From Actinomycetes bacterium (GTDB lineage Bacteria > Actinomycetota > Acidimicrobiia > Acidimicrobiales > JAMCPL01): DNA of 64,000 nt. The DNA lies in NCBI GenBank assembly GCA_021816935.1, contig JAKAWR010000009.1, forward strand, positions 51,617 through 115,616, in the 5' to 3' direction. Made by a program: the position numbers and the translations under genes. Numbering within the stretch: the stretch's first letter is position 1; each line of letters starts with the position of its first letter. Under the pieces are notes generated by a model. The model did not search any database. It saw only the letters and a program-made list of their open reading frames with translations, and was not told where the DNA came from. Positions 37,516 to 46,958 of this stretch are shown piece after piece.

Positions 37516-39018
37516 TCAGGATGCGACGTGGAAGCGGGCGGGAGTTCCCTCGACCGTTACCCGCCTGCCCACAAGGTTGACACCCTTCAGACCTGCCAAT
37601 TCGCCGTCCACCACCGTGCCAACCGCCCTCTTGCCATCGTCGAGGGTGATGAAGGCAGGTACGTTCACAGGCTCGCCGTCGTTGTCGACGATCACGGTGG
37701 ACGCGACCACAGTGCCGCCGGCCGAGTTGCTGTCCAAGCCCGGAACGACCGGGATCTCGGTCTCGTCGATCTCGGTCTGGCGGGCAGAGGTGTCGCCTCG
37801 CCGCCAGCCGTCCGGTGGCGGGGTCGCGCCGTAGATCCCGATCGAGTGCTTGGTAGCGTACCAGCCCAGCCCCGACACGAGGCCGAAAGTGCCGATCTCT
37901 CGCACCCTCTCGGCCATTGCCGCTATTGCATGGAGGGTGTAGTTGTTCCCGGGTCCTCCGAAGTAGGGCAGGCCGCCGGTGACTGTGAAGCCGCGCTCGT
38001 CGTCGATCGAAAGGCCGAGAGCGTCGGCCGCCAGCTCCACCGCGCAGGGGAAGCAGGAGTAAAGGTCGAACGCGCCGATATCGTCAATGGTTACGCCGGC
38101 AACCTGGAGCGCAGCACCACCGGCAGCGCGGATCCCCGGCGATACGGCCACGTCGGGACGTGCCGAGGGATACCAGACGTCGAGGCAGTCCGCGCCCGAC
38201 CACAAGAACACTGCTGAGTCAGCGCGGCCGATCTCCCTGGCAACAGCGAGAGACGTGACCACGACGGCCGCGGCCTGGTTCACCTGGATGAAGGCCGTCA
38301 TCAACTTCGTGTACGGGTCGGACACGAGCCGGTTCTCCGGGGTGATCGTGCTTATCTCCCCCGCGGAGCGCACCTGGGGGAACCAGGCATACGGGTTCTT
38401 GGCTGCTACTTCGGAGAATGCCGAAAGGAACGGGGCGACGTGCTCCCTCTGGGCCTGGAAGTCCCTCCCCGCAGCTGCCGCCATGGCGCTCTCGAACATC
38501 GGGTAGATGTTCACCGGCGCCACCAGACCTGCAGCGAGCTCAGTATCGGATACGCCTGCCCGAGGGTCCCCTATGATCGGATCGGGCACCAGCCCCTCAG
38601 CGAAGGGGTCTGGGGCCTCGTCAGGAGGGTTGGCCCCCTGCTGGCGGAGCTTCTGGCGGGTGCGCTGGGTGTGGAGTGTCTCCACGCCGGCGATGAGGAC
38701 TGCATCCAGCCGGCCGGCGGCGATGTCGTCGGCGGCCCGTGACGTGAGCCACTGGGGGAAGTTCCCGCCCACGTTCGTGGTGTCGGTGACCGAGGGGGAG
38801 ATGCCGAAGCGCCTGGCAAGCGCGGCCGAGGGCGCCGCGGATATTTTCGACATGATGCCCGCCGTCGTCACCATTCCGATTCGTTTCGCAAGATCGCCCG
38901 TGCCCGCGAGGGCGTCTTCGGTGGCGCCAGCCATCAACTCGGTCGCCGACGCCGTACCTTCCCTGTCCACTTGCTGGCCGGATGCGATCACGACCGGAAG
39001 CCGGGACTCGTCGATCAC
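37516..39018 (-). CDS. Thiolase-like protein (acetyl-CoA acetyltransferase homologue)
   Basis: 500 aa. The thiolase fold is indicated by IAAGRLDAVLIAGVE, FIQVNQAAAVVVTSLAVA and GGPGNNYTLHAIAAM, plus FDLYSCFPCAVELAADALG. The nucleophilic Cys of active thiolases is replaced in TNVGGNFPQWL, so classical thiolysis is doubtful. A ~90-residue C-terminal domain resembles the extra beta domain of the actinobacterial SCP2/thiolase-like group. It lies 43 nt downstream of the TetR gene, probably in one transcript and linked to lipid or steroid breakdown (inference). Confidence 0.8.
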   Translation of the reverse strand: MIDESRLPVVIASGQQVDREGTASATELMAGATEDALAGTGDLAKRIGMVTTAGIMSKISAAPSAALARRFGISPSVTDTTNVGGNFPQWLTSRAADDIAAGRLDAVLIAGVETLHTQRTRQKLRQQGANPPDEAPDPFAEGLVPDPIIGDPRAGVSDTELAAGLVAPVNIYPMFESAMAAAAGRDFQAQREHVAPFLSAFSEVAAKNPYAWFPQVRSAGEISTITPENRLVSDPYTKLMTAFIQVNQAAAVVVTSLAVAREIGRADSAVFLWSGADCLDVWYPSARPDVAVSPGIRAAGGAALQVAGVTIDDIGAFDLYSCFPCAVELAADALGLSIDDERGFTVTGGLPYFGGPGNNYTLHAIAAMAERVREIGTFGLVSGLGWYATKHSIGIYGATPPPDGWRRGDTSARQTEIDETEIPVVPGLDSNSAGGTVVASTVIVDNDGEPVNVPAFITLDDGKRAVGTVVDGELAGLKGVNLVGRRVTVEGTPARFHVAS

Positions 39019-39061
39019 TGGTTACTCCTTTCGCTCGCCGGGCGCATTGGTCGCCGGTGCA

Positions 39062-39727
39062 TCACCTGGGCAGGATGCCGTTCAGCACGAACGCCACCAC
39101 GAAATCGGCGACGACGTCCGCTGAGAGGCCGTCGTCGGTGATCAGGCGCCGGTGGGCGAGCTGACCCACGAGCGACACCACGCAGAAGGCCACGACGCGC
39201 GGCGGGGCGTCTATCACCTTTCCATCCTTCTGACCTGCAACGACCATCGCCTCTATATCGTTGATGAAGCCTTCATAGATATGGAAGAGATGCTTCTCGA
39301 AACGGTCGCCGAGAGCGTACGAGTCTCGGAACAGGAGCTTGACGACTGCCCTGTCTGCCTCGAAGAACTCGAAGGTTGCCTTGACGGCAGCTTTCAGCGG
39401 AGTGATCTCAGCCAGATCGCCATGCTCGGTGAGCGCCTTGGTTACGTGGTCGCGCAGCGCCTGCTCTTCGTTCTCCATGAGTGCGTGGAAGAGCACCTCT
39501 TTCGAGTCGAAGTACCAGTAGATCGATCCGTAGGAGAGCTTCGCCGCCTTCGCAATGTCTGCGATGGTCGTCGACTGGTAGCCCTTTCTCGCAAAGACCC
39601 TCTTAGCGGCGTTCAGTATGTCTGAGCGCCGTGCATCCTTCTCCTCGGGGCTCACAGCGCGCCGCATTACCCTCGTAGGCCTGTCTTTCCGGACCTTTTC
39701 GGCGGGGATTGCCGTTGCGCTCACCAC
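39062..39727 (-). CDS. TetR-family transcriptional regulator
   Basis: 221 aa. The N-terminal helix-turn-helix reads ILNAAKRVFARKGYQSTTIA, then DIAKAAKLSYGSIYWYFDSK. The rest is a ligand-binding helical domain (FEFFEADRAVVKLLFRDSY). An inverted-repeat operator candidate lies 45 nt upstream. It probably controls itself and the thiolase-like gene. Confidence 0.92.
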   Translation of the reverse strand: MVSATAIPAEKVRKDRPTRVMRRAVSPEEKDARRSDILNAAKRVFARKGYQSTTIADIAKAAKLSYGSIYWYFDSKEVLFHALMENEEQALRDHVTKALTEHGDLAEITPLKAAVKATFEFFEADRAVVKLLFRDSYALGDRFEKHLFHIYEGFINDIEAMVVAGQKDGKVIDAPPRVVAFCVVSLVGQLAHRRLITDDGLSADVVADFVVAFVLNGILPR

Positions 39728-39771
39728 GCGAAGAGGCTATCACAGGCGGGGTGGCAGGGAGCAATAACAGA

Positions 39772-39790
39772 TTGACGAGTCAGTCAGTGA
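39772..39790. promoter_or_regulatory. Candidate TetR operator
   Basis: TTGACGAGTCAGTCAGTGA contains TGAC-GA-GTCA and an overlapping GTCAGTCA. It resembles TetR/FadR-type operators and lies 45 nt upstream of the tetR start. Confidence 0.45.
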
Positions 39791-39949
39791 GGTGGGGGTG
39801 GCGGTGCAGCGAGGCGGTGCAGCGAGGCGGTGTGGGGGCGGAGGGCGCGGGCCGTGGGGGCCTGGGGGCCGTTCCGGCGTGGGGAGCGTGGAGGCGGAGC
39901 GGGCGGGGGCGTGTTGGCGCGGAGCGGGCGGGGGCGCGGGTCCAGGGGT
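39791..39949. repeat. G-rich short tandem repeats
   Basis: A strongly G-rich stretch with GCGGTGCAGCGAG repeated twice (from about 39802) and GCGGAGCGGGCGGGGGCG repeated imperfectly. No gene is seen. Runs of four or more G suggest G-quadruplex potential on the plus strand. Confidence 0.5.
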
Positions 39950-40117
39950 CTAGTGCTCCGTCTCGTAAATCACCGCGCGGTCTCGCCGGCCAGATGACGT
40001 CTCTGGCCTCGTTCTCGTCCTTGACGTAACTCCAGCTACGCCTTCGTTCTCGGCCTTGCCAGACGACGCCCCTGGCTCGCCGAATACCATCACGTTGCTT
40101 GCGAGACGGAGCACTAG
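39950..40117. repeat. MITE-like repeat, copy C
   Basis: 168 nt bounded by CTAG. The left end CTAGTGCTCCGTCTCG is repeated exactly in reverse at the right end. The interior contains GCCGGCCAGATGACGTC, TTCTCGTCCTTGACGTA and CTTGCCAGACGACGCC blocks shared with the copies at 13304, 3022 and (inverted) 56149. Non-coding. Confidence 0.8.
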
Positions 40118-40136
40118 CGAGGGCAGCGGTGCCCGC

Positions 40137-40487
40137 TCAGGCGGCCTGGTGCATTTGCCACTTTCTGCCCAGGTGGCGGCCGACTTTCAGCCAGATCGGG
40201 TATGTGGCGAAAAGGCCCGCGGCCAGAAGGTGCTCCTTCGCCCCGGCCTCGGACGCGTCGCAAGGCAGGACGCCGGAGTTGAACATGAAGTCCCTCCCCG
40301 ACTTCTCGCCGAAGAACTCCCAGAAGCGGCGTACCCAGGGAAGGTTCAGGTACAGCGACACCGATACGACCAAGAAAACGACGAGTGTCCCAATCTCGAG
40401 GCGCTTAGCTACCTCGGGATCGTCCACGGTCCGTTCGATTGCCGCGCCCGTTACCACGAGCATGGGTGGGTCTGCAAGAAAACTCAT
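40137..40487 (-). CDS. Hypothetical protein with one membrane segment
   Basis: 116 aa. One clear hydrophobic segment (about 32-50, LEIGTLVVFLVVSVSLYL) precedes an amphipathic region rich in Trp and aromatic residues. It follows the aldehyde dehydrogenase by 2 nt, so it is translated from the same mRNA. I recognise no family. Confidence 0.6.
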   Translation of the reverse strand: MSFLADPPMLVVTGAAIERTVDDPEVAKRLEIGTLVVFLVVSVSLYLNLPWVRRFWEFFGEKSGRDFMFNSGVLPCDASEAGAKEHLLAAGLFATYPIWLKVGRHLGRKWQMHQAA

Positions 40488-40489
40488 CG

Positions 40490-42040
40490 CTACTTTGCCT
40501 CCTTACCGTTGATGAACAGGGTTCCGCCTCGGGTGCGCTTGCGGCCGGACAGCGCGAGCAACCTCCGGTTCCGCAAGTTGAGCCCGACTTTGACGCCGCC
40601 TGCGATCCAGGATGGGACCGGCATCCAGGTCGGTTCGCGAGCAAGCCCGTAGCGGTCCTCCGCGACCGACTTGATATGGGACATCTCGTGAAGGCCCTCT
40701 GCTCCGTGTGCCCTGCCGAAGCCGGACTCGGCCACCCCGCCGAAGGGGAGCGACGGTATCCCGTAGGAGATCATGACGTCGTTCACGCAGACGCTTCCGG
40801 AGCGGATCCCGGCTACGAGCTTGTCTATCGTAGCCCGATTTGTAGAGAAAATGGAGGAGTTGAGGCCGAAGCGGGTGTCGTTGGCCAGCCGGAGGGCCTC
40901 GTCCTCGTCGGCCACCTTCATGATGGGGAGGATGGGCCCGAAGGTCTCCTCGGTCATCACATCCATCGAGTGGTCGACCTCGACGAGAACCGTGGGTTGC
41001 AGTGATGGCCGCCCGGCAACCTCGACTCGGCCTCCGCCGGTGAGCACTTTGGCACCCTTGCTGACGGCGTCGCTCAGGTGCGATTCGATGATCTTCAACT
41101 GACCTTCGTGGATCACGGCTCCGACGTCATCGCCGGGGTCGCTCCCCTGGCGCAGCCTGGCGGTCAGCGCCGTCACCCTGTCGACGAATTCGTCGTAAAC
41201 CTCGGACACCACGTAGACCCGCTCAGTTGCCATGCAGGTCTGCCCGCAATTCGTATACGCGCCCCAGACGGCGGCACGTGCGGCCCGTCCGAGGTCCGCA
41301 TCCTTGCAGACGATCATGGGGTCCTTGCCCCCGAGCTCGAGGAGTACCGGAGTAAGGGTGTCCGCTGCCGCCTTCATGACGGCCTTGCCGCTACGTACTG
41401 ATCCGGTGAATGCGATCTTGTCGACGCCCGACCTGACGAGCGCCTCTCCCGTGGCGCCGGCTCCGGTGACGGCCTGCACGAGACCGGTGGGCGCACCGAC
41501 GTCATCGACCGCGGCGGAGATGATCTCGGCGACAAGGAGGCCCACACGCGGGGTGAACTCGGAGGGTTTGAGCACGACTGCGTTGCCCGCGGCCAGTGCC
41601 GTCGCCACCGGGCCGAGCGCGAGGACGAGGGGGTAGTTCCACGGGCTGATGACCCCGATCACACCGAGCGGCTCGTAACGCTTGTACGCCCTCTTGTGCG
41701 CAAGGAGGCCCGAGGGGACCGAGCGGGTCCTCAGGATGGAGGCTGTCTCCTTCGAGTAGTAGTTGAGCACCTCCGAAGCAACCACTATCTCGCTCCCTGC
41801 CGCTTCCGTGACGACCTTGCCGGTCTCGGCGACGATGGTGGCCACTACTTCGTCGAAGGAATCGAGCAACCGGTCACGGATCGCCCGCAGGAGACGCTGG
41901 CGGCGAGATGGCGACCAGAGACGCCATTCCTCGAATGCCTGCCTGGCCATGGACAGGGCCGTTCCCACCTCCTTGGGACTCGCATCGGGGGGCACCTCTC
42001 TCAGCACAACCTGCTTTCCATTCACATTCGTGGCTGTCAC
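40490..42040 (-). CDS. NAD(P)-dependent aldehyde dehydrogenase
   Basis: 516 aa. GVISPWNYPLVLALGPVATA, the catalytic Glu in LELGGKDPM and the Cys in NCGQTCMA are all present, as is TEETFGPILPI. The C-terminus extends ~30 residues past the common end with a hydrophobic, basic segment, possibly a membrane contact as in fatty-aldehyde dehydrogenases. Its start overlaps the stop of the upstream gene (42037), so the three genes 43170-40137 form one operon. Confidence 0.93.
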   Translation of the reverse strand: MTATNVNGKQVVLREVPPDASPKEVGTALSMARQAFEEWRLWSPSRRQRLLRAIRDRLLDSFDEVVATIVAETGKVVTEAAGSEIVVASEVLNYYSKETASILRTRSVPSGLLAHKRAYKRYEPLGVIGVISPWNYPLVLALGPVATALAAGNAVVLKPSEFTPRVGLLVAEIISAAVDDVGAPTGLVQAVTGAGATGEALVRSGVDKIAFTGSVRSGKAVMKAAADTLTPVLLELGGKDPMIVCKDADLGRAARAAVWGAYTNCGQTCMATERVYVVSEVYDEFVDRVTALTARLRQGSDPGDDVGAVIHEGQLKIIESHLSDAVSKGAKVLTGGGRVEVAGRPSLQPTVLVEVDHSMDVMTEETFGPILPIMKVADEDEALRLANDTRFGLNSSIFSTNRATIDKLVAGIRSGSVCVNDVMISYGIPSLPFGGVAESGFGRAHGAEGLHEMSHIKSVAEDRYGLAREPTWMPVPSWIAGGVKVGLNLRNRRLLALSGRKRTRGGTLFINGKEAK

Positions 42041-43170
42041 GGTCGTTCTCCTATCTCTGCATGGGCGGTTCCCCGGAGATCCCAGCGCCTTGCTACCTCC
42101 CAGGAGCGTCCCCGCTTCTCCAGAATGATCTCGGCATCCGATATCTCCGAGTTGGTACAGGTCGCGGTGGACCCGTCAGGATCGGTGTAAGGTACCGCCA
42201 CGGAGGCCTTCTTGTTCAGGTGCACGTCGCATCTGAGCCTCCACCTGCCCACGGTGCCTTTCACCCGGAAGTCCGGGAATGCGATCTCGGCCTTGAAGAG
42301 CGGAGCCGCAAGAAGGGAATCCTTCGGCCAGTCCCTGCCTCCGACTCGGAGCTGTAGGGCGGTGAGGGGTGGGAGGTTCGACAGCCCTGGCATCTTGGCT
42401 ACGGCGCTCACGAACTCGAGGACCTCCCCGTTGCCGAGGTCGGCGTGGAGCCATGCCCACTTCCTGGCGTTGCCGTGGCCGTAGATGTGGGCCAGGTTGC
42501 CCCGTGCCTGAGCGGAGAAGCCGTGCTTGGCGGTTTTCCCTTTCGGGGCGCCGTCTTCGGCATCGTCTTCGGAGTCGCCGGTTCCAGTTGAAACCGTGAC
42601 AAACCCGTGCGCTCGGGCGCTCGGGATCGGGACCACCTGGCATCCCGGCAGGATTTCCTTCGACCACGACCAAGCCGGAAAGGTGAACAGCGGCTTGGCC
42701 CGTAGTGGGCCGGAAGGCGCTTCCGGGGCCTCAGGCGGGGCTGAAGCTCCAGGCGCTTCCAGGGAAGAGGACCGGGAGGATGCACCCGGTGCGGTCCCGG
42801 GCGCGGGTGCAGCCGGATCGATCGGCTCCATGTCGATGTCCCACTTGAGCCTGCCCGCACTTCCTGCGAGGCGCGAGGCCGTACACGTGATCCCCGACAC
42901 GTCCGGAACCCTGCCGCCCGGGATGTGGTCGGCGGTTGAGACGTCCTGCGGACCGAAGCGCTCGAACACCGGCTCGCCTTCAGGGCTGAAGAAGGCAGCC
43001 CAGCCATGCACGTACGGCCGGCGATCATCGGCTAGCGGGGCGACGATCTCCTGGTGAACCCAGAACCCGGTACCCGACTCCGGGTCGGAGAAGGTGGCGT
43101 ACCAGACCTCCAACCTGCCGGACTGCCCATTCCAGCGTCGCGAAAAGGCATCGACCTGCGACATCGGCAT
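42037..43170 (-). CDS. Uncharacterised protein, possibly AttH/CrtC-like calycin fold
   Basis: 377 aa. Aromatic beta-rich segments such as GRLEVWYATFSDPESGTGFW, then HIYGHGNARKWAWLHADLGNG, remind me of AttH/hydroxyneurosporene-synthase-like (lipocalin-type) proteins; this is a weak resemblance. A Pro/Ala/Ser-rich stretch (about 125-165) divides two halves. It is first in an operon with an aldehyde dehydrogenase. Function unknown. Confidence 0.6.
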   Translation of the reverse strand: MPMSQVDAFSRRWNGQSGRLEVWYATFSDPESGTGFWVHQEIVAPLADDRRPYVHGWAAFFSPEGEPVFERFGPQDVSTADHIPGGRVPDVSGITCTASRLAGSAGRLKWDIDMEPIDPAAPAPGTAPGASSRSSSLEAPGASAPPEAPEAPSGPLRAKPLFTFPAWSWSKEILPGCQVVPIPSARAHGFVTVSTGTGDSEDDAEDGAPKGKTAKHGFSAQARGNLAHIYGHGNARKWAWLHADLGNGEVLEFVSAVAKMPGLSNLPPLTALQLRVGGRDWPKDSLLAAPLFKAEIAFPDFRVKGTVGRWRLRCDVHLNKKASVAVPYTDPDGSTATCTNSEISDAEIILEKRGRSWEVARRWDLRGTAHAEIGERP

Positions 43171-43212
43171 TTAGCCTAGCGCGGGCCTCCGGGCGTATGT
43201 AAAACTAAGCAA

Positions 43213-44847
43213 ATGGCAGAAGATGATTCCAAGGGCACCGGAGGCGTTGGCAAGCCGGCCGGTAGCGCGCGTAACGGTACGGGGACAAAGGCGCGGTCGG
43301 GCGCGGGCGCGGGGACCGTCAAGGGAGGCGGGATACTTCCCGACGGCTTCCGCTTCGGCGCAGCCGTAGCCCATTTCCAGGTCGAGGGGGGTTTCAACGG
43401 GCCGGGAGAGCCAGCGAACAACTGGCTCTGGTGGGAGATGGAGGGCCACAAGGGACCTGACAGGCGAACCGAGATCTCGGGAAATGCCGTCGACTTCTGG
43501 AACGGCTACGAGGAGCAACTCGACTTGGCGGCCGCCATGGGCTGCAATGCGTTCCGGTTCGGGATCTCCTGGGCAAGGGTCGAGCCCCGGGAGGGCGAGA
43601 TTGACAGCACGGCGCTGGACCGGTACGTCGAGATCGTGAAGGCGTGTGGGGACCGGGGGATGAAGCCGCTCGTGACGCTGCACCACTTCACCCATCCCGC
43701 GTGGCTGGGAGACGATTTCTGGCTCTCCCCTGACTCGCCGAGGAGGTTCGCCTCGTGGGTCGAACTTGCGGTGGGGAGGCTCAAGGACCATGTCTCCGAC
43801 TGGGTGACGATCAACGAGATCAACGTGGTCGGCATGGGTTCTTACATGCTCGGCGGGATGCCGCCAGGGCGTTTTATGGCTATGGCCGACGTTGCGACCT
43901 GCACGGACCATATGATCGCCGCGCACGTCGGTGCATACGAGGTCATCCACAGGCTGCAGCCTCGCGCCAACGTGACCACGAACAACACCTCGATGAGTAT
44001 CTACGAGTTGGACAAGTTCATCATCGACCTGATCGCGGCACGACATTATGGTGTTGACCGTGAGGACGTTGACGGCTGGATCAGGGAGAGGCGCCGGGAA
44101 TGGTACGCGGCGCTGCCGAAACCGAGTGCCGGAGAAAGCGCAGTACGGCGTCTGTCAGCGTCGCTTGCCCCGATCGGGAGGAGCGGGCCGAGGTTCGCGG
44201 TCTCGGCCGTGCCGGGCCTGCCGGGCATCAAGGGCCTGCCGGGTCCGTTCAGCGAGCGAGCGCTTCCTGGCAGGCCCCGCCACAGCGAGATGGCGCTCGA
44301 CGCGATCTACGCGAGCCCGCATCCCCTTACCCTCGATTTCGTGGGTATCGACTATTACGACCCCGTCGCGACCCACCACGTTGTGATGCCGGGGCGCAAC
44401 ACCTCGGGGAGCCGCTGGTGGTCGCCGGGTAGGCCGCTGTGGGAGGACAAGGTCAATCCCGCCGGCCTCGTAACTTACATACGAGCCAACCTCCTACCCG
44501 ACCGGCCGCTTTGGATCGTGGAGAACGGCCTGTGCAACCGCGTGGAGGGAGGGCGCAGCTACCCGCGTCCCGACGGCTGGACAAGACCCGAGTACATTCG
44601 GGCGAACCTTGCGGCGCTCGTCGAGGCTGTGGACGGGGGGATGCCGGTCGGCGGCTACTTCCATTGGAGCCTGATCGACAACTACGAGTGGGGCAGCTAC
44701 CAACCCCGCTTCGGTATCCACGGCGTCGAGCGGGAGAGGGGCACGAAGATACTTGCCACCGACTCGATGGGCCACGACTCGGCGGGCGCGTACCGCAATC
44801 TTATCAAAGGCCTGCTGGCCGGAGACCGCAGCGTTCTTACTGTCTGA
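43213..44847 (+). CDS. Glycoside hydrolase family 1 (beta-glucosidase-like)
   Basis: 544 aa. The acid/base Glu is in DWVTINEIN and the nucleophile in LWIVENGLCN; FRFGAAVAHFQVEGG, FRFGISWARVEP and GYFHWSLIDNYEW complete the GH1 pattern. A ~35-residue Gly/Lys-rich N-terminal tail precedes the barrel. A long middle segment contains Gly-Pro-Leu repeats (about 333-350). No signal peptide. Only 42 nt separate it from the divergent operon. Substrate not determined. Confidence 0.92.
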   Translation: MAEDDSKGTGGVGKPAGSARNGTGTKARSGAGAGTVKGGGILPDGFRFGAAVAHFQVEGGFNGPGEPANNWLWWEMEGHKGPDRRTEISGNAVDFWNGYEEQLDLAAAMGCNAFRFGISWARVEPREGEIDSTALDRYVEIVKACGDRGMKPLVTLHHFTHPAWLGDDFWLSPDSPRRFASWVELAVGRLKDHVSDWVTINEINVVGMGSYMLGGMPPGRFMAMADVATCTDHMIAAHVGAYEVIHRLQPRANVTTNNTSMSIYELDKFIIDLIAARHYGVDREDVDGWIRERRREWYAALPKPSAGESAVRRLSASLAPIGRSGPRFAVSAVPGLPGIKGLPGPFSERALPGRPRHSEMALDAIYASPHPLTLDFVGIDYYDPVATHHVVMPGRNTSGSRWWSPGRPLWEDKVNPAGLVTYIRANLLPDRPLWIVENGLCNRVEGGRSYPRPDGWTRPEYIRANLAALVEAVDGGMPVGGYFHWSLIDNYEWGSYQPRFGIHGVERERGTKILATDSMGHDSAGAYRNLIKGLLAGDRSVLTV

Positions 44848-44872
44848 CCGGCATGGGGCGCGCCCGCGCCGG

Positions 44873-46765
44873 TCAGGCTTTCTTCAGGATCTCACCTGCG
44901 ATGGCGAGCGATAGGCCCATGATGGAAACCTGGGGATTGACGGCGGGGCATGTGGGCAGCACCGATCCGTCCGCAACCCAGACGCCACTCATTCCCCGCA
45001 ATGCTCCCGACGGGTCCAGCGGATAGCGCTCGGGGTCGGATCCTGCCGCGACCGTCCCGACCGGATGGAACGCTGCCACATGAAGGTCCCGCGGCCGGGC
45101 GTGGGCGATAGCGTCGTCCAACTCCACTTCCGAACGGACCCTGGAGTACCCCGGTATGCCAGTGAGCACTTCGGTGGCGCCCGCAGCCATCAGCACCTTA
45201 CCACCTGCCCGGATCGTCTCGAGGAGACGGAGCCCGTCGCGCTTGGAGAGGTTGTAGAGGATCGTGGTGCGATTGGCCCCTACGACCCTCCCCGAGGACT
45301 CGTCAGCAACCATTCCCCCGAGAGTAGCGAGATGGTCCGCGCCGGCGAGCTCTTCCACCAGGCGACGCCCCACCCCCGGAAGAACCATGGAGCCCATCCC
45401 GGGCGGTGTCGAGGTCGCTTCGAGCATGATGCCCTGCTCGGCATGGAGCTCGCTCACCGACGAGCTCTGGAGCACGCCGTGCCAGGCGACAACCGGCTCC
45501 TCCATGCGCCCTGCGACGCCCACCGCAGGGTGGAGCGCTAGGTTCTTGCCTACCATCGGATGCCAGTTGAGGCGGCTTCGCCTGAGCAGCGGGGGTGTTT
45601 CGGTGGTCCCTGCGGCAACCACCACCCTCGGCGCCATGATCTTGATGAGAGAGCCGTCGCTCCGGACGGCTTCGACGCCGGCAGCCCTGCCTCCCTCGAG
45701 GAGGATCTTCGTGACCCGCGCCTCGGAGACGATTCTGGCGCCTGCTGCTGAAGCGCGGGGCAAGGCGTTGAGGTGGACGCCGAACTTGGCGTTCCGGGGA
45801 CAGCCAATTGCGCACTGGCAGCAGCCATCGCAGCCCGGCGCGTTCCGATCGAGGGGAGCCGCGGCCCACCCGAGCTTGCGGGCGCCCTCGATTGCGAGCT
45901 TGCCATTGTTCCCCATGATGTCGAGAGGCACTGGGGCGACCTGAAGGAGGCTCCAGACGCGATCCAGGAACGGGTTGAAGAAGGCAGGGTCGGCCATTGT
46001 GAGTCCCGCTTTGTCACGCCAGCTCTCGAGTACGCTCCGCGGTGTCCGGAAACACGTCCCCGAGTTGACCACCGTCGTGCCGCCGACTGCCCGACCGATG
46101 GGGAGTACGACAGGAGGAAGGCCCAGTGCAACCGTGGAGCCGCCGTCGCGATAGAGCGACGCATAGCGGTCCACCGGATGGCCGGTCCGGAACTCGTCGA
46201 CAGTCCAGCGTCTGCCCTCTTCCACGATTACGACCGAAAGACCCGCCTCGGCAAGCTCCATCGCCGCCACGGCACCGCCCGCTCCGGAGCCGATCACCAC
46301 CACGTCGGTATGGGTGGTTGACGGCCATGAGCCGGCCGGCGTCACGTCGATGACAGCATCGGGGCGTGCCGTCTCCGTGGCGGCGGCGGCGGCCAGTATC
46401 TCTGTCGAGGCGCTCTCTGATCCTGCTGCCATGAGCACGAGCGCCTTGATACCGTCCATAACACCCGAGCCCACGACGGTCGAGGTCAGCCGCGCCATAA
46501 CCTTCTCCCGCTGATCCGGGCTTGCGGAGGCGAGAGTGCGACCGTTGAACAGCAATGAAGCAGCGTTGATCGAAAGGGCACCGAGGTGTCCCGCAAGCCT
46601 GATCGGGGGCGGCTGGTAGGAGAGGAAGCGTTCCAGGACGCCCACGACCGTCGCCGGATCCGGGCCCCCCTCCTCTGGCGGTAGGAGCGCTGCGATCAGA
46701 CCTTGAAGCGATCGTCCAGCAATGCCTGCTGCCTGTGATCTCTTGAGGTTGGATGTAGGGGGCAT
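44873..46765 (-). CDS. GMC-family FAD oxidoreductase
   Basis: 630 aa. The FAD motif VVVIGSGAGGAVAAMELAEAG is at about 153, followed by RAVGGTTVVNSGTCFR, CDGCCQCAIGCPRNAK, VVVAAGTTETP and the late VADGSVLPTCPAVNPQVSI. An N-terminal ~140-residue helical region is typical of the long-chain alcohol oxidase / cholesterol-oxidase-like group. The Cys cluster CDGCCQCAIGC is conserved in that group. Converges on the GH1 gene. Confidence 0.88.
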   Translation of the reverse strand: MPPTSNLKRSQAAGIAGRSLQGLIAALLPPEEGGPDPATVVGVLERFLSYQPPPIRLAGHLGALSINAASLLFNGRTLASASPDQREKVMARLTSTVVGSGVMDGIKALVLMAAGSESASTEILAAAAATETARPDAVIDVTPAGSWPSTTHTDVVVIGSGAGGAVAAMELAEAGLSVVIVEEGRRWTVDEFRTGHPVDRYASLYRDGGSTVALGLPPVVLPIGRAVGGTTVVNSGTCFRTPRSVLESWRDKAGLTMADPAFFNPFLDRVWSLLQVAPVPLDIMGNNGKLAIEGARKLGWAAAPLDRNAPGCDGCCQCAIGCPRNAKFGVHLNALPRASAAGARIVSEARVTKILLEGGRAAGVEAVRSDGSLIKIMAPRVVVAAGTTETPPLLRRSRLNWHPMVGKNLALHPAVGVAGRMEEPVVAWHGVLQSSSVSELHAEQGIMLEATSTPPGMGSMVLPGVGRRLVEELAGADHLATLGGMVADESSGRVVGANRTTILYNLSKRDGLRLLETIRAGGKVLMAAGATEVLTGIPGYSRVRSEVELDDAIAHARPRDLHVAAFHPVGTVAAGSDPERYPLDPSGALRGMSGVWVADGSVLPTCPAVNPQVSIMGLSLAIAGEILKKA

Positions 46766-46958
46766 CTGCGAATGATCTTACCGCTGGGGGTGACGGATCC
46801 GCAAAGGGTGCGCCGACGTTCTCAGTGCCTCAGCGGGTAGGGAGGTTGGATGAGACGGTCCGCTGTACTGCCGAAAGGAAGCGGCGGCGCAACCACGACA
46901 AATATCAGTCCACCGGACGTTTGGCCAACGAGCCCGAGATCCCTGTACGCTGAGGCAC

